Shown here: piece by piece, positions 35,129 through 43,333 of the stretch
Position numbering within the stretch: position 1 is the stretch's first letter
Layout: every line of letters starts with the position of its first letter
NCBI RefSeq assembly: GCF_007830735.1
Contig: NZ_VLLN01000003.1
Span: forward strand, 219,167 to 283,166
DNA from: Geobacter argillaceus
Lineage (GTDB): Bacteria; Desulfobacterota; Desulfuromonadia; Geobacterales; DSM-12255
Length of the DNA stretch: 64,000 nucleotides
Direction of reading: 5' to 3'
The notes under the pieces: generated by a model
Databases searched by the model: none
What the model was told of the DNA's origin: nothing
What the model saw: the letters and a program-made list of their open reading frames with translations, nothing else
Translations under genes and position numbers: made by a program

Positions 35129-36989
35129 GTTCTTCCGCCACCCTGATCAGGGTCAGATAGCCGGCGGGCTGGCGGGCCATTTTCCCGGCAAAGGCCCGCA
35201 CGATACCCTCGGCCCGCTCCCTGAACGATCCTTCCCCGGTCAGGGATGCCAGGCGCAAGAGGTTCCGGGCGGCAAGCCCGTTGGCGGCCGGAATCACCCC
35301 ATCGCTCCCCCCCATCATCCGGACCGGCAGCTGTTCGTCGTCGCAGCCTACGTCATGGAGCCCTCCCGGCGAGTCTCCGAAGAGGCGCAGCATCTCCTGC
35401 GTGTAGCGACCGGCATCGGTGAGAAACGATGCCTCGCCGGTAACGGCATGCAGTTCCAGCAGCGCCTGGACCAGCGCAACGTAGTCTTCCAGAAATGCCG
35501 GGCCGGAGGTGGTCCCGGCGTGCCGGGAGCGGAGCAGGCGACCGGCCGGGGAGGTGAGTCCGGTCGTGATGAACTGCACGGCCTGCCTGGCCGCATCCAG
35601 CCAGGCCCTGTTTCCGGTAATGCCATACCCCTTGGCCAGGGGCGCCACCATGAGCCCGTTCCAGGCGGTGACCACCTTCCCGTCCCGTAGCGGCCGGATT
35701 CTGTTGTCACGGGTGGCCAACAAACGTTCACGCCAGCCGGTCGCCAGGGTCTTCGCCTCTTCGAGGCTCACCCCCTCCTGTCGCGCCCACTCCTCAAGGG
35801 AAACGGGGAGATGAAGGATGTTCCGCCCCTCGAAGTTCCCCCCTTCGGTTACCCCGAACAGACTGCAGCAACGGCTCCCCTCAGCCTCGCCAAGCAGATC
35901 GAGTATCTCGCTGCGACGCCAGAGATAAAAGGTTCCCTCCTCCCCTTCGCTGTCCGCATCCTCTGCCGCGCAGAAGCCCCCTTTCGGTGCTGCCAGGTCC
36001 CGCAGCACATAATTGATGATCTCTCCTGCCAGATCGAGGCACAGCGGGTCGCCGGTTGCAATGTGGGCATCCAGGGCGATGCCGGCCAGCAGTGCCTGAT
36101 CATAGAGCATCTTCTCGAAATGGGGCACCAGCCACTCCCGGTCAACACTGTAGCGGTGCATCCCGCCGCCCAACTGGTCGAAGATCCCGCCGGCCCGCAT
36201 GGCACTAAGACTCGCCAGGACCATGTCCGCAGCAGACCGGTTGCAGCGCTGCTTCCCATACCAGAGCAGAAAGGCGTGGTAGGCAGGCATGGGAAATTTG
36301 GGAGCGCCGCCGAAGCCACCAAAGACCGGGTCGTACAGTTCGACCAACTGCCGGTAGGCCGCGTCCGCAAGTCCAGGCTCCGGGTCCTCCAACAATGCGG
36401 GTTCGCAAAACTGCAGGAGTCCGTCCAGGACCTGGGCGCAGTTCCGCTCCACCCGGCTCCGCTCCTGCGCCCAGAGCCCGACAATCTTTTCCACGAGTTC
36501 GGGAAAGGCCATCATGCCATGGCGCGGGACCGGCGGGATATAGGTGGCGGCAAAGAACGGACGCCGGTCGGGCGTCAGAAAGAGGTTCAGGGGCCAGCCG
36601 CCACTCCCGGTAAGGAGTTGGGCCGCGGTCATGTAGCAGTCGTCCACGTCCGGCCGCTCCTCCCGATCCACCTTGATGGCGATGCAGTGCCGGTTCAGGA
36701 TCTCTGCCACGGCCGGGTCGGCAAAGGATTCCCTTGCCATGACGTGGCACCAGTGGCAGGTGGCATAGCCGATGGAGAGAAAAATCGGTTTGTCCTCGCT
36801 CCTGGCGCGGGCAAATGCCTCTTCTCCCCAGGGATACCAGTTCACCGGGTTGTCCGCATGCTGCAACAGGTAGGGGCTGACCGAAAAGATCAGGCGGTTG
36901 TAATCCGGCCGTCCGTCCGGCGCCAGCCGTTGCCGGTCGAGCGCCAACAGCCGGGCGATAAAAGCGTTGCCGTCTTCGTGGGCATTCAT
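35118..36989 (-). CDS. Thioredoxin-domain protein of the YyaL/DUF255 (spermatogenesis-associated 20-like) family
   Basis: The 623-residue protein has an N-terminal thioredoxin-like domain (about residues 30-190) with N-P-V-N-W-Y-P-W, the active-site C-H-W-C-H and [12 protein letters not shown] six-hairpin glycosidase-like alpha/alpha barrel follows to the C-terminus, with [17 protein letters not shown] and W-N-G-L-M. There is no signal peptide, so it is cytoplasmic. The CXXCH string here is the redox motif and not a heme site. The family's biochemical role is not firmly known. The gene ends 11 bp inside the convergent LuxR-type gene. It is upstream of cheW on the plus-strand map but in the same leftward orientation, with a terminator between cheW and it. 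Confidence 0.9.
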   Translation of the reverse strand: MNAHEDGNAFIARLLALDRQRLAPDGRPDYNRLIFSVSPYLLQHADNPVNWYPWGEEAFARARSEDKPIFLSIGYATCHWCHVMARESFADPAVAEILNRHCIAIKVDREERPDVDDCYMTAAQLLTGSGGWPLNLFLTPDRRPFFAATYIPPVPRHGMMAFPELVEKIVGLWAQERSRVERNCAQVLDGLLQFCEPALLEDPEPGLADAAYRQLVELYDPVFGGFGGAPKFPMPAYHAFLLWYGKQRCNRSAADMVLASLSAMRAGGIFDQLGGGMHRYSVDREWLVPHFEKMLYDQALLAGIALDAHIATGDPLCLDLAGEIINYVLRDLAAPKGGFCAAEDADSEGEEGTFYLWRRSEILDLLGEAEGSRCCSLFGVTEGGNFEGRNILHLPVSLEEWARQEGVSLEEAKTLATGWRERLLATRDNRIRPLRDGKVVTAWNGLMVAPLAKGYGITGNRAWLDAARQAVQFITTGLTSPAGRLLRSRHAGTTSGPAFLEDYVALVQALLELHAVTGEASFLTDAGRYTQEMLRLFGDSPGGLHDVGCDDEQLPVRMMGGSDGVIPAANGLAARNLLRLASLTGEGSFRERAEGIVRAFAGKMARQPAGYLTLIRVAEELRS

Positions 36990-37035
36990 GGCGTATCCTC
37001 CTTGATATCATTGTATCGCACCTGCCGGACGCCCT

Positions 37036-37063
37036 AAAAAAGAAAAGGCGCCTAACGGCGCCT
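37036..37063 (-). terminator. Rho-independent terminator of cheW
   Basis: The stem AGGCGCC / GGCGCCT (37046-37052 and 37057-37063) with loop TAAC is followed on the minus strand by TTTTCTTTTTT. It begins 31 bp after the cheW stop. Confidence 0.8.
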
Positions 37064-37090
37064 CCTCACTCCTCACTCACAACTCCTCAC
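37062..37090. repeat. Short direct repeat, CTCCTCAC x3
   Basis: CTCCTCAC occurs at 37062-37069, 37069-37076 and 37083-37090, between the cheW stop and its terminator stem. The same octamer marks the end of the aminotransferase gene at 29117-29145. Confidence 0.5.
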
Positions 37091-37093
37091 AAC

Positions 37094-37591
37094 TTATGCG
37101 GCACTCTCCATCCCGCTCAGTTCCGCATCGGAAAAGACCTTCTCCAGATCGAGAATGATGAGCAGCTTTTCGCCAATCCGCCCCACGCCGATGATCGAAT
37201 CGGCCTCGTACCCCTTGGCCACGGCCGGGGTCGGAGATATCTGGTCGGCATTCAGCTTGAGAACCTGGGACACCTGGTCCACGACCAGGCCAATGGTGGC
37301 GCTGCCGATGGAAACAACCACGATACGCCGGTTCTGTTCCTCCACCGTGGTCGTATCGAAGATATGAAACCGCTTGCGGAAATCGATGATGGGAATGACC
37401 TTGCCCCGCAGGTTGATGACCCCCTCAACATAGTCGGGGGCATTGGGCATGGCAGTAATCGGCACCATCCGGATGATCTCCTGCACCTTGAGTATGTCGA
37501 CACAGAACTCTTCGCTCCCCACCGTGAAGCCAACCATGTGCAGTGTCTGGCCGGCTAGCGTGTTCCCCGAAACCATTGGCAAATTGCTCAT
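37094..37591 (-). CDS. cheW: Chemotaxis coupling protein CheW
   Basis: The 165-residue protein consists of one CheW domain (about residues 15-155), with E-E-F-C-V-D-I-L-K-V-Q-E-I-I-R, N-L-R-G-K-V-I-P-I-I-D-F-R-K-R-F and L-I-I-L-D-L-E-K-V. CheW bridges methyl-accepting chemoreceptors and the histidine kinase CheA at the cytoplasmic membrane. ATG 37591 was chosen because AAGGAG lies eight bases upstream; an earlier ATG at 37615 lacks this. No other chemotaxis gene is near, so it is an orphan copy. Upstream is a FliA(sigma-28)-like promoter, which would tie its expression to the flagellar regulon. A strong terminator follows. Confidence 0.92.
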   Translation of the reverse strand: MSNLPMVSGNTLAGQTLHMVGFTVGSEEFCVDILKVQEIIRMVPITAMPNAPDYVEGVINLRGKVIPIIDFRKRFHIFDTTTVEEQNRRIVVVSIGSATIGLVVDQVSQVLKLNADQISPTPAVAKGYEADSIIGVGRIGEKLLIILDLEKVFSDAELSGMESAA

Positions 37592-37645
37592 ATATCCGTC
37601 TCCTTCTTTTGTCATTGGACTGGGTCACCAACCTAGATGTAACGA

Positions 37646-37673
37646 CTATCGGCAACGATTCATTACAACTTTA
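37646..37673 (-). promoter_or_regulatory. FliA (sigma-28)-like promoter of cheW
   Basis: On the minus strand TAAAGTTG is followed after 12 bp by GCCGATAG. The sigma-28 consensus is TAAAGTTT-N11-GCCGATAA, so each half differs by one base and the spacer is one base longer. It lies about 55 bp before the cheW ATG. Confidence 0.5.
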
Positions 37674-37845
37674 ACCATTTCAGGTATCTGAAAAAAACAA
37701 CTCTCTTTCTTAACACGGCTCGGCACGGGCGCTTGGAAGAGGCCTCATTGCCGCCCCGGTCATCAACGTATCATTGCGATATGCCTGCTTATATGCATCG
37801 CAAACCGTCGGTACCGGGAACTCAGCCGGGTTGCGTTTTCCGGGC

Positions 37846-37870
37846 AAAAAAAAGGCTGCCCGCGGCAGCC
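37846..37870 (-). terminator. Rho-independent terminator of the TPR gene
   Basis: The stem GGCTGCC / GGCAGCC (37854-37860 and 37864-37870) with loop CGC is followed on the minus strand by eight T residues. It lies 27 bp after the TPR gene stop. Confidence 0.85.
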
Positions 37871-37897
37871 CCTTCCGTTGTTCCGAACAGATAGCGG

Positions 37898-38695
37898 TTA
37901 CTGTCCCTTTAGTTCTGCTTCGAGCCCCTCCACAACCGCCTTTACCTCGGCAACCATCTCCTGGGCCTGGGGAGAGGTTTCGTACTTAAGATAGAGCTTC
38001 AGGGACTTCAGCGCTTCCTGCACATGCTCCTGGTCCATGTAGAGGCTCCCCAGGGTGAGGTAGGCCAGGGTAAAGTGGGGGTCGAGGCGGACAGCCTCAC
38101 GACACTCCTTTTCGGCATTGTCGTGCTCACCGAGATCGTAGTACAGCTCCCCCAGGTTGAAATGGGCCGCGGCATCGGACGGATCGATCTCGATCCCCCG
38201 TTTGTAGGCCTCCACCGCCCGGTCCCGTTCGCCCTGGCCGTAGAGTGCGTCCCCCAGGGCATTGTAGGCAAAGACGTTGTTGGGATCGAGTTCGAGTGCC
38301 GTATTGTAGGCCTTGATCGCCTCGTCGGCCCGCTCCATGGCATTGTACACCAGGCCAATATTTACATAGCCATCCGCATCCTTCGGATTGAGGTCGACGA
38401 TTTTCCGGTAGGTCTGCAGCGCCTCCTTGTGGCGCCCCAGTTCGAAGTGGAGGTCCCCCAGCGCGGTCAGGGCGTCCGTATCGTCAGGTTCCAGCTTGAG
38501 CCCCGTCTCGTATGCGTTTATAGCCTCTTCCGGCTTCTCTGTCGTAGCCAGAGCTTCACCGAGGCAGAAATGACCTTCCGGGTTCTTCGGTTCCAACTCG
38601 ATGCAGCGCCTGGCCGCCGCCACTGCCGTTTCCCCTTCGCCCGCCTCAAGGGCGGCGATGACCGCTCCCAGCTCCTGCTCGAATCCGCTCGTCAT
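37898..38695 (-). CDS. Tetratricopeptide-repeat protein
   Basis: The 265-residue protein is almost wholly composed of about six to seven 34-residue TPR motifs (residues about 35-250) with the pattern A-x-x-x-L-G-x-x-x-x-x-x-x-x-x-A-I-x-x-Y-x-x-A-L-x-L-D-P. It has no signal peptide or membrane segment and is acidic, so it is likely a cytoplasmic protein-interaction scaffold. Start and length give a continuous TPR fold. It is monocistronic, with its own strong terminator. Its upstream region (132 bp to the divergent ptsP) contains no promoter I could assign to it. The partner is unknown. Confidence 0.87.
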   Translation of the reverse strand: MTSGFEQELGAVIAALEAGEGETAVAAARRCIELEPKNPEGHFCLGEALATTEKPEEAINAYETGLKLEPDDTDALTALGDLHFELGRHKEALQTYRKIVDLNPKDADGYVNIGLVYNAMERADEAIKAYNTALELDPNNVFAYNALGDALYGQGERDRAVEAYKRGIEIDPSDAAAHFNLGELYYDLGEHDNAEKECREAVRLDPHFTLAYLTLGSLYMDQEHVQEALKSLKLYLKYETSPQAQEMVAEVKAVVEGLEAELKGQ

Positions 38696-38789
38696 GGCTT
38701 GTCTCCCGTCTAAGTAGTCTGGCCGGCACTATACCACGAAGGTAACCAGCTTTCCAGCTTACGGCTGCAACAGTGCAAAAAATATTGGT

Positions 38790-38818
38790 TTGCGTTCATC
38801 TGGTACGCCGTGTACTAT
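38790..38818 (+). promoter_or_regulatory. Candidate sigma-70 promoter of ptsP
   Basis: TTGCGT at 38790-38795 and TACTAT at 38813-38818 are 17 bp apart. The predicted start near 38825 would fall only about three bases before the ATG at 38828, so the message would be nearly leaderless. No Shine-Dalgarno sequence precedes that ATG, which fits. Confidence 0.4.
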
Positions 38819-38827
38819 TTTATCGCC

Positions 38828-41206
38828 ATGACACCTTCACTACCGACGGCCGGCGAAGACCGGCAGGAAATCAGCGGTCTGCGGACCCTAGAGGACATCA
38901 ACACCCTGATCCTCCACTCCCATGACCTCCAGGAGACCCTGGACAACATCGTTTCGCTGGTATCGAAGCGGATGGCGTCCGACGTCTGCTCCATCTATCT
39001 CCTGGAGGACGACGGAGAAACCCTCAGGCTCCAGGCCACCAAGGGTCTTTCCCGCGCGTCGGTCGGCCGGATCACCATGAAGACCTCGGAGGGGCTCACC
39101 GGCCTCGTGGTGGAACAGCGCGGGGTGGTGAACACCGACGATGCTCCGACCCACCCGCGCTACAAGTACTTCAAGGAAACCAGGGAGGAAAAATACCACT
39201 CCTTCCTCGGCATCCCGCTCTTCGAACGGAAAACCCCGGTCGGGGTAATCGTCGTGCAGACCCGTGAGTCGCGGGTCTTCACCCCGACAGAGATCAGCAC
39301 CCTCACCACCATCGCCTACCAGATCAGCAGCATCGTCATCAATGCCAAGCTACTCGACTCCATTCGCAAGAAGGAGGAGGAACGGGCCTTTTTCGAGCTG
39401 GAGCTGAAAAAGATCCAGGCCATGGAGCAGGACAGTGTGGCCAAGTCCCGGGCCGTGCCCACCGGGAAGAAAGGGAAACAGCCGCTCGTCCTGATCGGCG
39501 CGGCGGTTTCTCCAGGCTTCTGCATGGGGAGGCTCTATGTGCTGAGCCGTCGGGGGACGCGCAGTGCCACCCTTCTGGAGAAGATCCTCCCCCGGCCCGA
39601 GGAGCACAAGCGGTTCCAGATGGCCCTGGAAAAGGCCAAGATCCAGACCCTGTACATGGAAAAGCGGGTGGCCCAGCTGATCTCCAAGGAGGATGCGGCC
39701 ATCTTCCACACCCACCTGATGATCCTGGAGGATCGTGGCTTCATCGCCAAGATCCAGGAGCTGATCGACAGCGATTTCGGTGCTGCCCGTGCCGTGCGGG
39801 ATGTGGTCGACTTCTACGTGTCGGCTTTCTCGCGGATGGAGGACCCCTACCTGCGGAGTCGCTCAGCGGACATGGAGGACATCGGCCGCCGGATCATCGA
39901 CTCCCTGGAGGGGAATGACAAAACCCCCAAGCGGCTCAGGGAGAAGCGGATACTGGTGGCCGAGGAGATCCTCCCGTCCGACCTGGCGACCTTCGACCCG
40001 GAAAAGATCGTCGGCATTGTCACCGAAAAGGGGGATGTCAGCTCCCATGCCGCAATCATGGCCAAATCCCTCGGCATACCGGCGGTATTGGGGATCGACC
40101 GGCTCCTGGCACACATCGGGCTGCGGGACGAGGTGATCATCGACGGCAGCTCCGGCCATATATACATCAATCCCGATGACCGGGTGAAGGGTGAATACGA
40201 GCGGCTGCAGCACGACTACAGCCAGAAGCGGAAAGAACTTGAGGAGCTGAAGGAGTTGCCGGCAGTCACCCGGGACGGGTGTCGGGCGTTTCTCCGCGCC
40301 AACATCGGGCTTCTCTCCGACATCCGGGTGGCCCTGGCCAACGGCGCCGAAGGGGTGGGGCTCTACCGGACCGAATTCCCCTACATGACCCGCAAGTCGT
40401 TTCCGGACCGGGTCGAGCAGTACCATATCTACCGGAAGATGCTGGAGGGATTCCCGGGCCAGCCGGTGACGATCCGCACCCTCGATATCGGCGGCGACAA
40501 GGGGCTCCCCTACTTCCAGTACCCCAAGGAGGACAACCCCTTTATGGGGTGGCGCTCCATCAGGGTTTCTCTGGAACGCCACGACATCTTCAAGGAGCAG
40601 TTGGCCGCGGTGCTGATGGCCTCCATCCACGGCCGGGCCAGCCTCATGTTCCCGATGATCTCCTCCGTTGACGAAATTCGGGAGATCAGGAGAATCATCG
40701 CAGAGGTGCGGGACGAACTCACCCACCACGGCAAGCCGTTTGACCCGGACATGCCGCTGGGGATCATGGTGGAACTGCCGGCCGCCGTCCAGACCGCCGC
40801 CATTCTGGCCAGGGAGGTGGACTTCTTCAGCATCGGCACCAACGACCTGATCCAGTACACCCTGGCCGCCGACCGGAACAATCCAAGGGTCCGCCGCTAT
40901 TACGACCCCCATCATCCGGCAATCCTGCACGCCATCAAGACCGTTGTCGATGCCGCGATGACAGCCGGGAAAAAGGTCTCCATCTGCGGCGAGATGGCCG
41001 CCGACCCTCTCAACGCCGTCATCCTCCTGGGGATGGGGATCAGGGAATTCAGCATGTCGTCACCCGCCATTCCGGTCATCAAGCAGGCCCTGCAGAACGT
41101 CGACATCCTAAGGGCCGAAGAGATCGCCCGGAAGGTGCTCACCCTGGAAAGCTGCAGCGCGATCAGAGAGTGCCTGGCAGAGGTCAGGCGCGAATTGGAC
41201 ATTTGA
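38828..41206 (+). CDS. ptsP: Phosphoenolpyruvate-protein phosphotransferase PtsP (EI-Ntr)
   Basis: The 792-residue protein has an N-terminal GAF domain (about 25-170), a linker helix, then the PTS enzyme I region. That region has an N-terminal PEP-utiliser segment (about 215-335), the phosphohistidine swivel domain with S-S-H-A-A-I-M-A-K-S (His 407) and the TIM-barrel PEP-binding domain (about 480-760) with G-L-Y-R-T-E, R-T-L-D-I-G-G-D-K and I-G-T-N-D-L-I-Q-Y-T. EI-Ntr passes phosphate from PEP to NPr (PtsO) in the nitrogen PTS, which regulates rather than transports sugar; the GAF domain senses nitrogen state in enterobacteria. The start is uncertain: GTG 38810 or ATG 38828, neither with a ribosome site. 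ptsO and ptsN are not in the window. Confidence 0.92.
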   Translation: MTPSLPTAGEDRQEISGLRTLEDINTLILHSHDLQETLDNIVSLVSKRMASDVCSIYLLEDDGETLRLQATKGLSRASVGRITMKTSEGLTGLVVEQRGVVNTDDAPTHPRYKYFKETREEKYHSFLGIPLFERKTPVGVIVVQTRESRVFTPTEISTLTTIAYQISSIVINAKLLDSIRKKEEERAFFELELKKIQAMEQDSVAKSRAVPTGKKGKQPLVLIGAAVSPGFCMGRLYVLSRRGTRSATLLEKILPRPEEHKRFQMALEKAKIQTLYMEKRVAQLISKEDAAIFHTHLMILEDRGFIAKIQELIDSDFGAARAVRDVVDFYVSAFSRMEDPYLRSRSADMEDIGRRIIDSLEGNDKTPKRLREKRILVAEEILPSDLATFDPEKIVGIVTEKGDVSSHAAIMAKSLGIPAVLGIDRLLAHIGLRDEVIIDGSSGHIYINPDDRVKGEYERLQHDYSQKRKELEELKELPAVTRDGCRAFLRANIGLLSDIRVALANGAEGVGLYRTEFPYMTRKSFPDRVEQYHIYRKMLEGFPGQPVTIRTLDIGGDKGLPYFQYPKEDNPFMGWRSIRVSLERHDIFKEQLAAVLMASIHGRASLMFPMISSVDEIREIRRIIAEVRDELTHHGKPFDPDMPLGIMVELPAAVQTAAILAREVDFFSIGTNDLIQYTLAADRNNPRVRRYYDPHHPAILHAIKTVVDAAMTAGKKVSICGEMAADPLNAVILLGMGIREFSMSSPAIPVIKQALQNVDILRAEEIARKVLTLESCSAIRECLAEVRRELDI

Positions 41207-41309
41207 TCCCGAATATATCTCCCGACAGATCGTCCTTTTTTGCCTTTGTGGTGCTGTCCCTTTGTGGTAATTTCTTGCCATACCAGCTACCGAAGAGAAT
41301 GGTGAACGG

Positions 41310-41585
41310 ATGAAAAAGCTCGCAATCTTAATCGCTACGCTACTGGCCGCGGCCCCGCTGGCCCAAGGCAAGATCCTCAAGGCCTATAACGGCGATATCG
41401 ACTTCGACCACTCCCTGCACATGGGGCTCTTCCCGTGCAAGGATTGCCACGAAGGAGCACCGAGACCGTTCGGCATCAATAAGCAGAGCGGCCACAAACT
41501 CTGCCTCGGCTGCCATAAGAAGGTCGGCAAGGGGCCGTCCGTTCACTGCAGCGAATGCCACAAGCTCAACTCGGACGACCGCTAG
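41310..41585 (+). CDS. Periplasmic triheme cytochrome c7 (PpcA family)
   Basis: The 91-residue precursor has a signal peptide ending near A-Q-G (residue 20) and a mature part of about 71 residues, the PpcA size. Three heme motifs are present: CKDCH, CLGCH and CSECH. The mature N-terminus I-L-K-A-Y-N-G-D-I-D-F-D-H-S-L-H aligns with PpcA's conserved L-K-A-x-N-G-D...F-x-H-x-x-H, supplying axial His ligands, and the G-F/F-G-x-N-K and K-K-G-P-like stretches are kept. PpcA-family proteins are the main periplasmic electron shuttles of Geobacter between inner-membrane and outer-membrane cytochromes. It lies 103 bp after ptsP and 15 bp before the hydrolase gene on the same strand. Which Ppc paralogue it is cannot be told from the sequence alone. 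Confidence 0.92.
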   Translation: MKKLAILIATLLAAAPLAQGKILKAYNGDIDFDHSLHMGLFPCKDCHEGAPRPFGINKQSGHKLCLGCHKKVGKGPSVHCSECHKLNSDDR

Positions 41586-41600
41586 GCCCCCGCCGACAGG

Positions 41601-42446
41601 ATGGGCAGCCACCTCCCTCCAGCGTATCGCACCATCTCAATCTGTGGGATTAACCTGGCGTACCAGGTCGAAGGAACCGGGCCGGTGCCGATCGTCCTTC
41701 TCCATGGTTATGCCGCATCCATCGCCACTTGGCACGACCTGCGACGGCTCATCCCCCCGGACCGCCATACACTCTATCTCCTCGACCTGAAGGGGTTCGG
41801 CTTTTCAGCCAAGCCGAACGACACCCGCTACTCCCCCGTTGACCAGGCAGCGCTGGTCGCCGGCTTCCTCGAAACCCTGGGTTTGACGCATGTGGCGCTG
41901 GTCGGCCACTCCCTGGGCGGGGGAGTCGCCCTTATCACCGCCATCCGCTCCCGGGACAGAGAACGGATCGGCCGGCTCGTGCTTATTGACGCCGCCGCCT
42001 ACCGGCACACATTTCCCCGGTTCATGCGGCTACTCGCCCACCCTCTGGCCGGCACACTCCTCTTGACCCTTATCCCGGTTCGGACCATCGTCAGGCATGT
42101 ACTTCGCGTCTGTTTTCGCAACCGGACCGACATCACTCCGGACCGGATCGAACGTTACGCCAGGGGGTTCAGTAGTCATGGCATCTGCCACGCCTTTGGG
42201 GAGTCGGTCCGCCGGATCGTCCCGCCGGAGTATGACCGGTTGGTGGCCGCCTACGGATCTGTCGAAACACCAACGCTCATCGTCTGGGGGAGGAACGACC
42301 GGATCATCCCGCTGGCCATGGGGGAGCGGCTGGCACGGGAGATCCCCGGTGCCTGTCTGGCGGTCATCGACGATTGCGGCCACAACCCACACGAAGAGCA
42401 GCCGGTTGAGACATGGAGGGAGATCTCGGCATTCCTGGAGCAGTAA
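41601..42446 (+). CDS. Alpha/beta-fold hydrolase
   Basis: The 281-residue protein has the oxyanion motif L-L-H-G-Y, nucleophile elbow G-H-S-L-G-G-G (Ser 104), the acid in W-G-R-N-D-R-I-I-P and the His in D-C-G-H-N-P-H-E-E, a full catalytic triad. No signal peptide is seen, so it is probably cytoplasmic, although residues 150-170 are hydrophobic and could touch the membrane as a cap region. The substrate is not identifiable. The family covers esterases, lipases and C-C hydrolases. The start is 15 bp after the c7 cytochrome stop, suggesting co-transcription, but a functional tie between an electron carrier and a hydrolase is not evident. An earlier or later start is possible since no strong ribosome site is seen. 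Confidence 0.83.
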   Translation: MGSHLPPAYRTISICGINLAYQVEGTGPVPIVLLHGYAASIATWHDLRRLIPPDRHTLYLLDLKGFGFSAKPNDTRYSPVDQAALVAGFLETLGLTHVALVGHSLGGGVALITAIRSRDRERIGRLVLIDAAAYRHTFPRFMRLLAHPLAGTLLLTLIPVRTIVRHVLRVCFRNRTDITPDRIERYARGFSSHGICHAFGESVRRIVPPEYDRLVAAYGSVETPTLIVWGRNDRIIPLAMGERLAREIPGACLAVIDDCGHNPHEEQPVETWREISAFLEQ

Positions 42447-42525
42447 AACTCACCGCTTTACTCAATAGTTGCCCGGCTGTTATAGTGATGAAGCTATTAC
42501 TCAACATTACGGAAAGGTCTCAATA

Positions 42526-43257
42526 ATGCATGATCGCAGCTTGTTCCTCTGCTGCTGCCTGGCAACCCTGTTAATGGTCATCACAGGATGTGGCTGGAAC
42601 GTCGACAATGCCCTGGGCGATCACACCACTACGACCACCACCACGACCACGACCTCGGGCGTCACGATCACCCCCTCTACGGTAAGCATGGCAGGCGGAG
42701 GAACCAGCAACTTTTCCGCCACCGTCAGCGGTGCAACCGGTCAGGGTGTAATCTGGAGCGTCGTCGAGTCCAATGGCGGCAGCATCACGCAGGGTGGGGT
42801 CTACACGGCGCCGCAGACCGCGGGCACCTACCACGTTACGGCGACGAGTGCTGCAGATCCCGGAAACTACGCCACGGCAACGGTCACGGTTACCGGCGGA
42901 ATGTTCCCACAGGTCTGGAAGTCCGATACCGGCATAGTTCCAGCCGTGACCATGACCATTACCGGCCCGGCGCTCGACAACATCCATTATCTCGGCACCA
43001 TTCAATGCTCCGTCCTGCCGGGAGGTTTGGTAACGATCGTGGATAGTTCCGGTTTGAATTACATCCTGCCTTTCGGAACCGGCGGCTATAAATTCCAGGC
43101 CCAGAGCCCTGTCGGTGACAGCATGGTAGCAGGCAGCCTGTCGCCTGTTACCGGCAATCAGAACCAGCTCTCAGGCACGCTGGCTATTCTCGATGGCACG
43201 GTGTCGCCGGTGTCACCGGTCTATTCCAGCACCAGCGCGCTATTTACAAGGAATTGA
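42526..43257 (+). CDS. Lipoprotein with poly-Thr linker and Ig-like (Big_2-type) domain
   Basis: The 243-residue protein has a signal peptide with lipobox V-I-T-G-C near residue 21, so it is membrane-anchored by lipid. Right after it is a run of ten Thr encoded by ACN codons (about 42628-42657), a flexible spacer that may vary in length by replication slippage. Next is a Big_2-like Ig domain (residues 42-120: V-T-I-T-P-S-T-V-S, then G-V-Y-T-A-P-x-x-A-G-T-Y-H-V-T-A-T-S), followed by a C-terminal beta-rich region without recognised family. ATG 42526 was chosen over 42469 because GGAAAGG lies nine bases upstream and the signal peptide begins there. It is followed by a strong terminator and convergent with pyc. 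A surface adhesive or structural role is inferred. Confidence 0.82.
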   Translation: MHDRSLFLCCCLATLLMVITGCGWNVDNALGDHTTTTTTTTTTSGVTITPSTVSMAGGGTSNFSATVSGATGQGVIWSVVESNGGSITQGGVYTAPQTAGTYHVTATSAADPGNYATATVTVTGGMFPQVWKSDTGIVPAVTMTITGPALDNIHYLGTIQCSVLPGGLVTIVDSSGLNYILPFGTGGYKFQAQSPVGDSMVAGSLSPVTGNQNQLSGTLAILDGTVSPVSPVYSSTSALFTRN

Positions 43258-43285
43258 GCAGGAGCATCTTGAAGGGACAACGAAA

Positions 43286-43310
43286 ACGGGAGCCGGACGG
43301 CTCCCTTTTT
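43286..43310 (+). terminator. Terminator between the lipoprotein gene and pyc, probably bidirectional
   Basis: The stem GGGAGCC / GGCTCCC (43288-43294 and 43299-43305) with loop GGAC is followed on the plus strand by TTTTT. On the minus strand it is followed by GTTTTCG, which would also serve the convergent pyc gene, whose stop is at 43334. Confidence 0.8.
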
Positions 43311-43333
43311 CGTTGCTATTCCTGACGCTTCGG

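Larger units (their letters stand above)
37592..37897. other. 306-bp intergenic region upstream of cheW
   Basis: It holds the FliA-like promoter of cheW (37646-37673), an inverted repeat TTGCGAT...ATCGCAA (37774-37780 and 37797-37803) of unknown meaning, and the terminator of the TPR gene (37846-37870). No gene is supported. Confidence 0.55.

Noticed and set aside
36726..36770. CXXCH motif (CHWCH) in the DUF255 protein as a heme site
   Set aside because: It is the thioredoxin-like active site of a cytoplasmic protein without signal peptide; c-type heme is attached in the periplasm.
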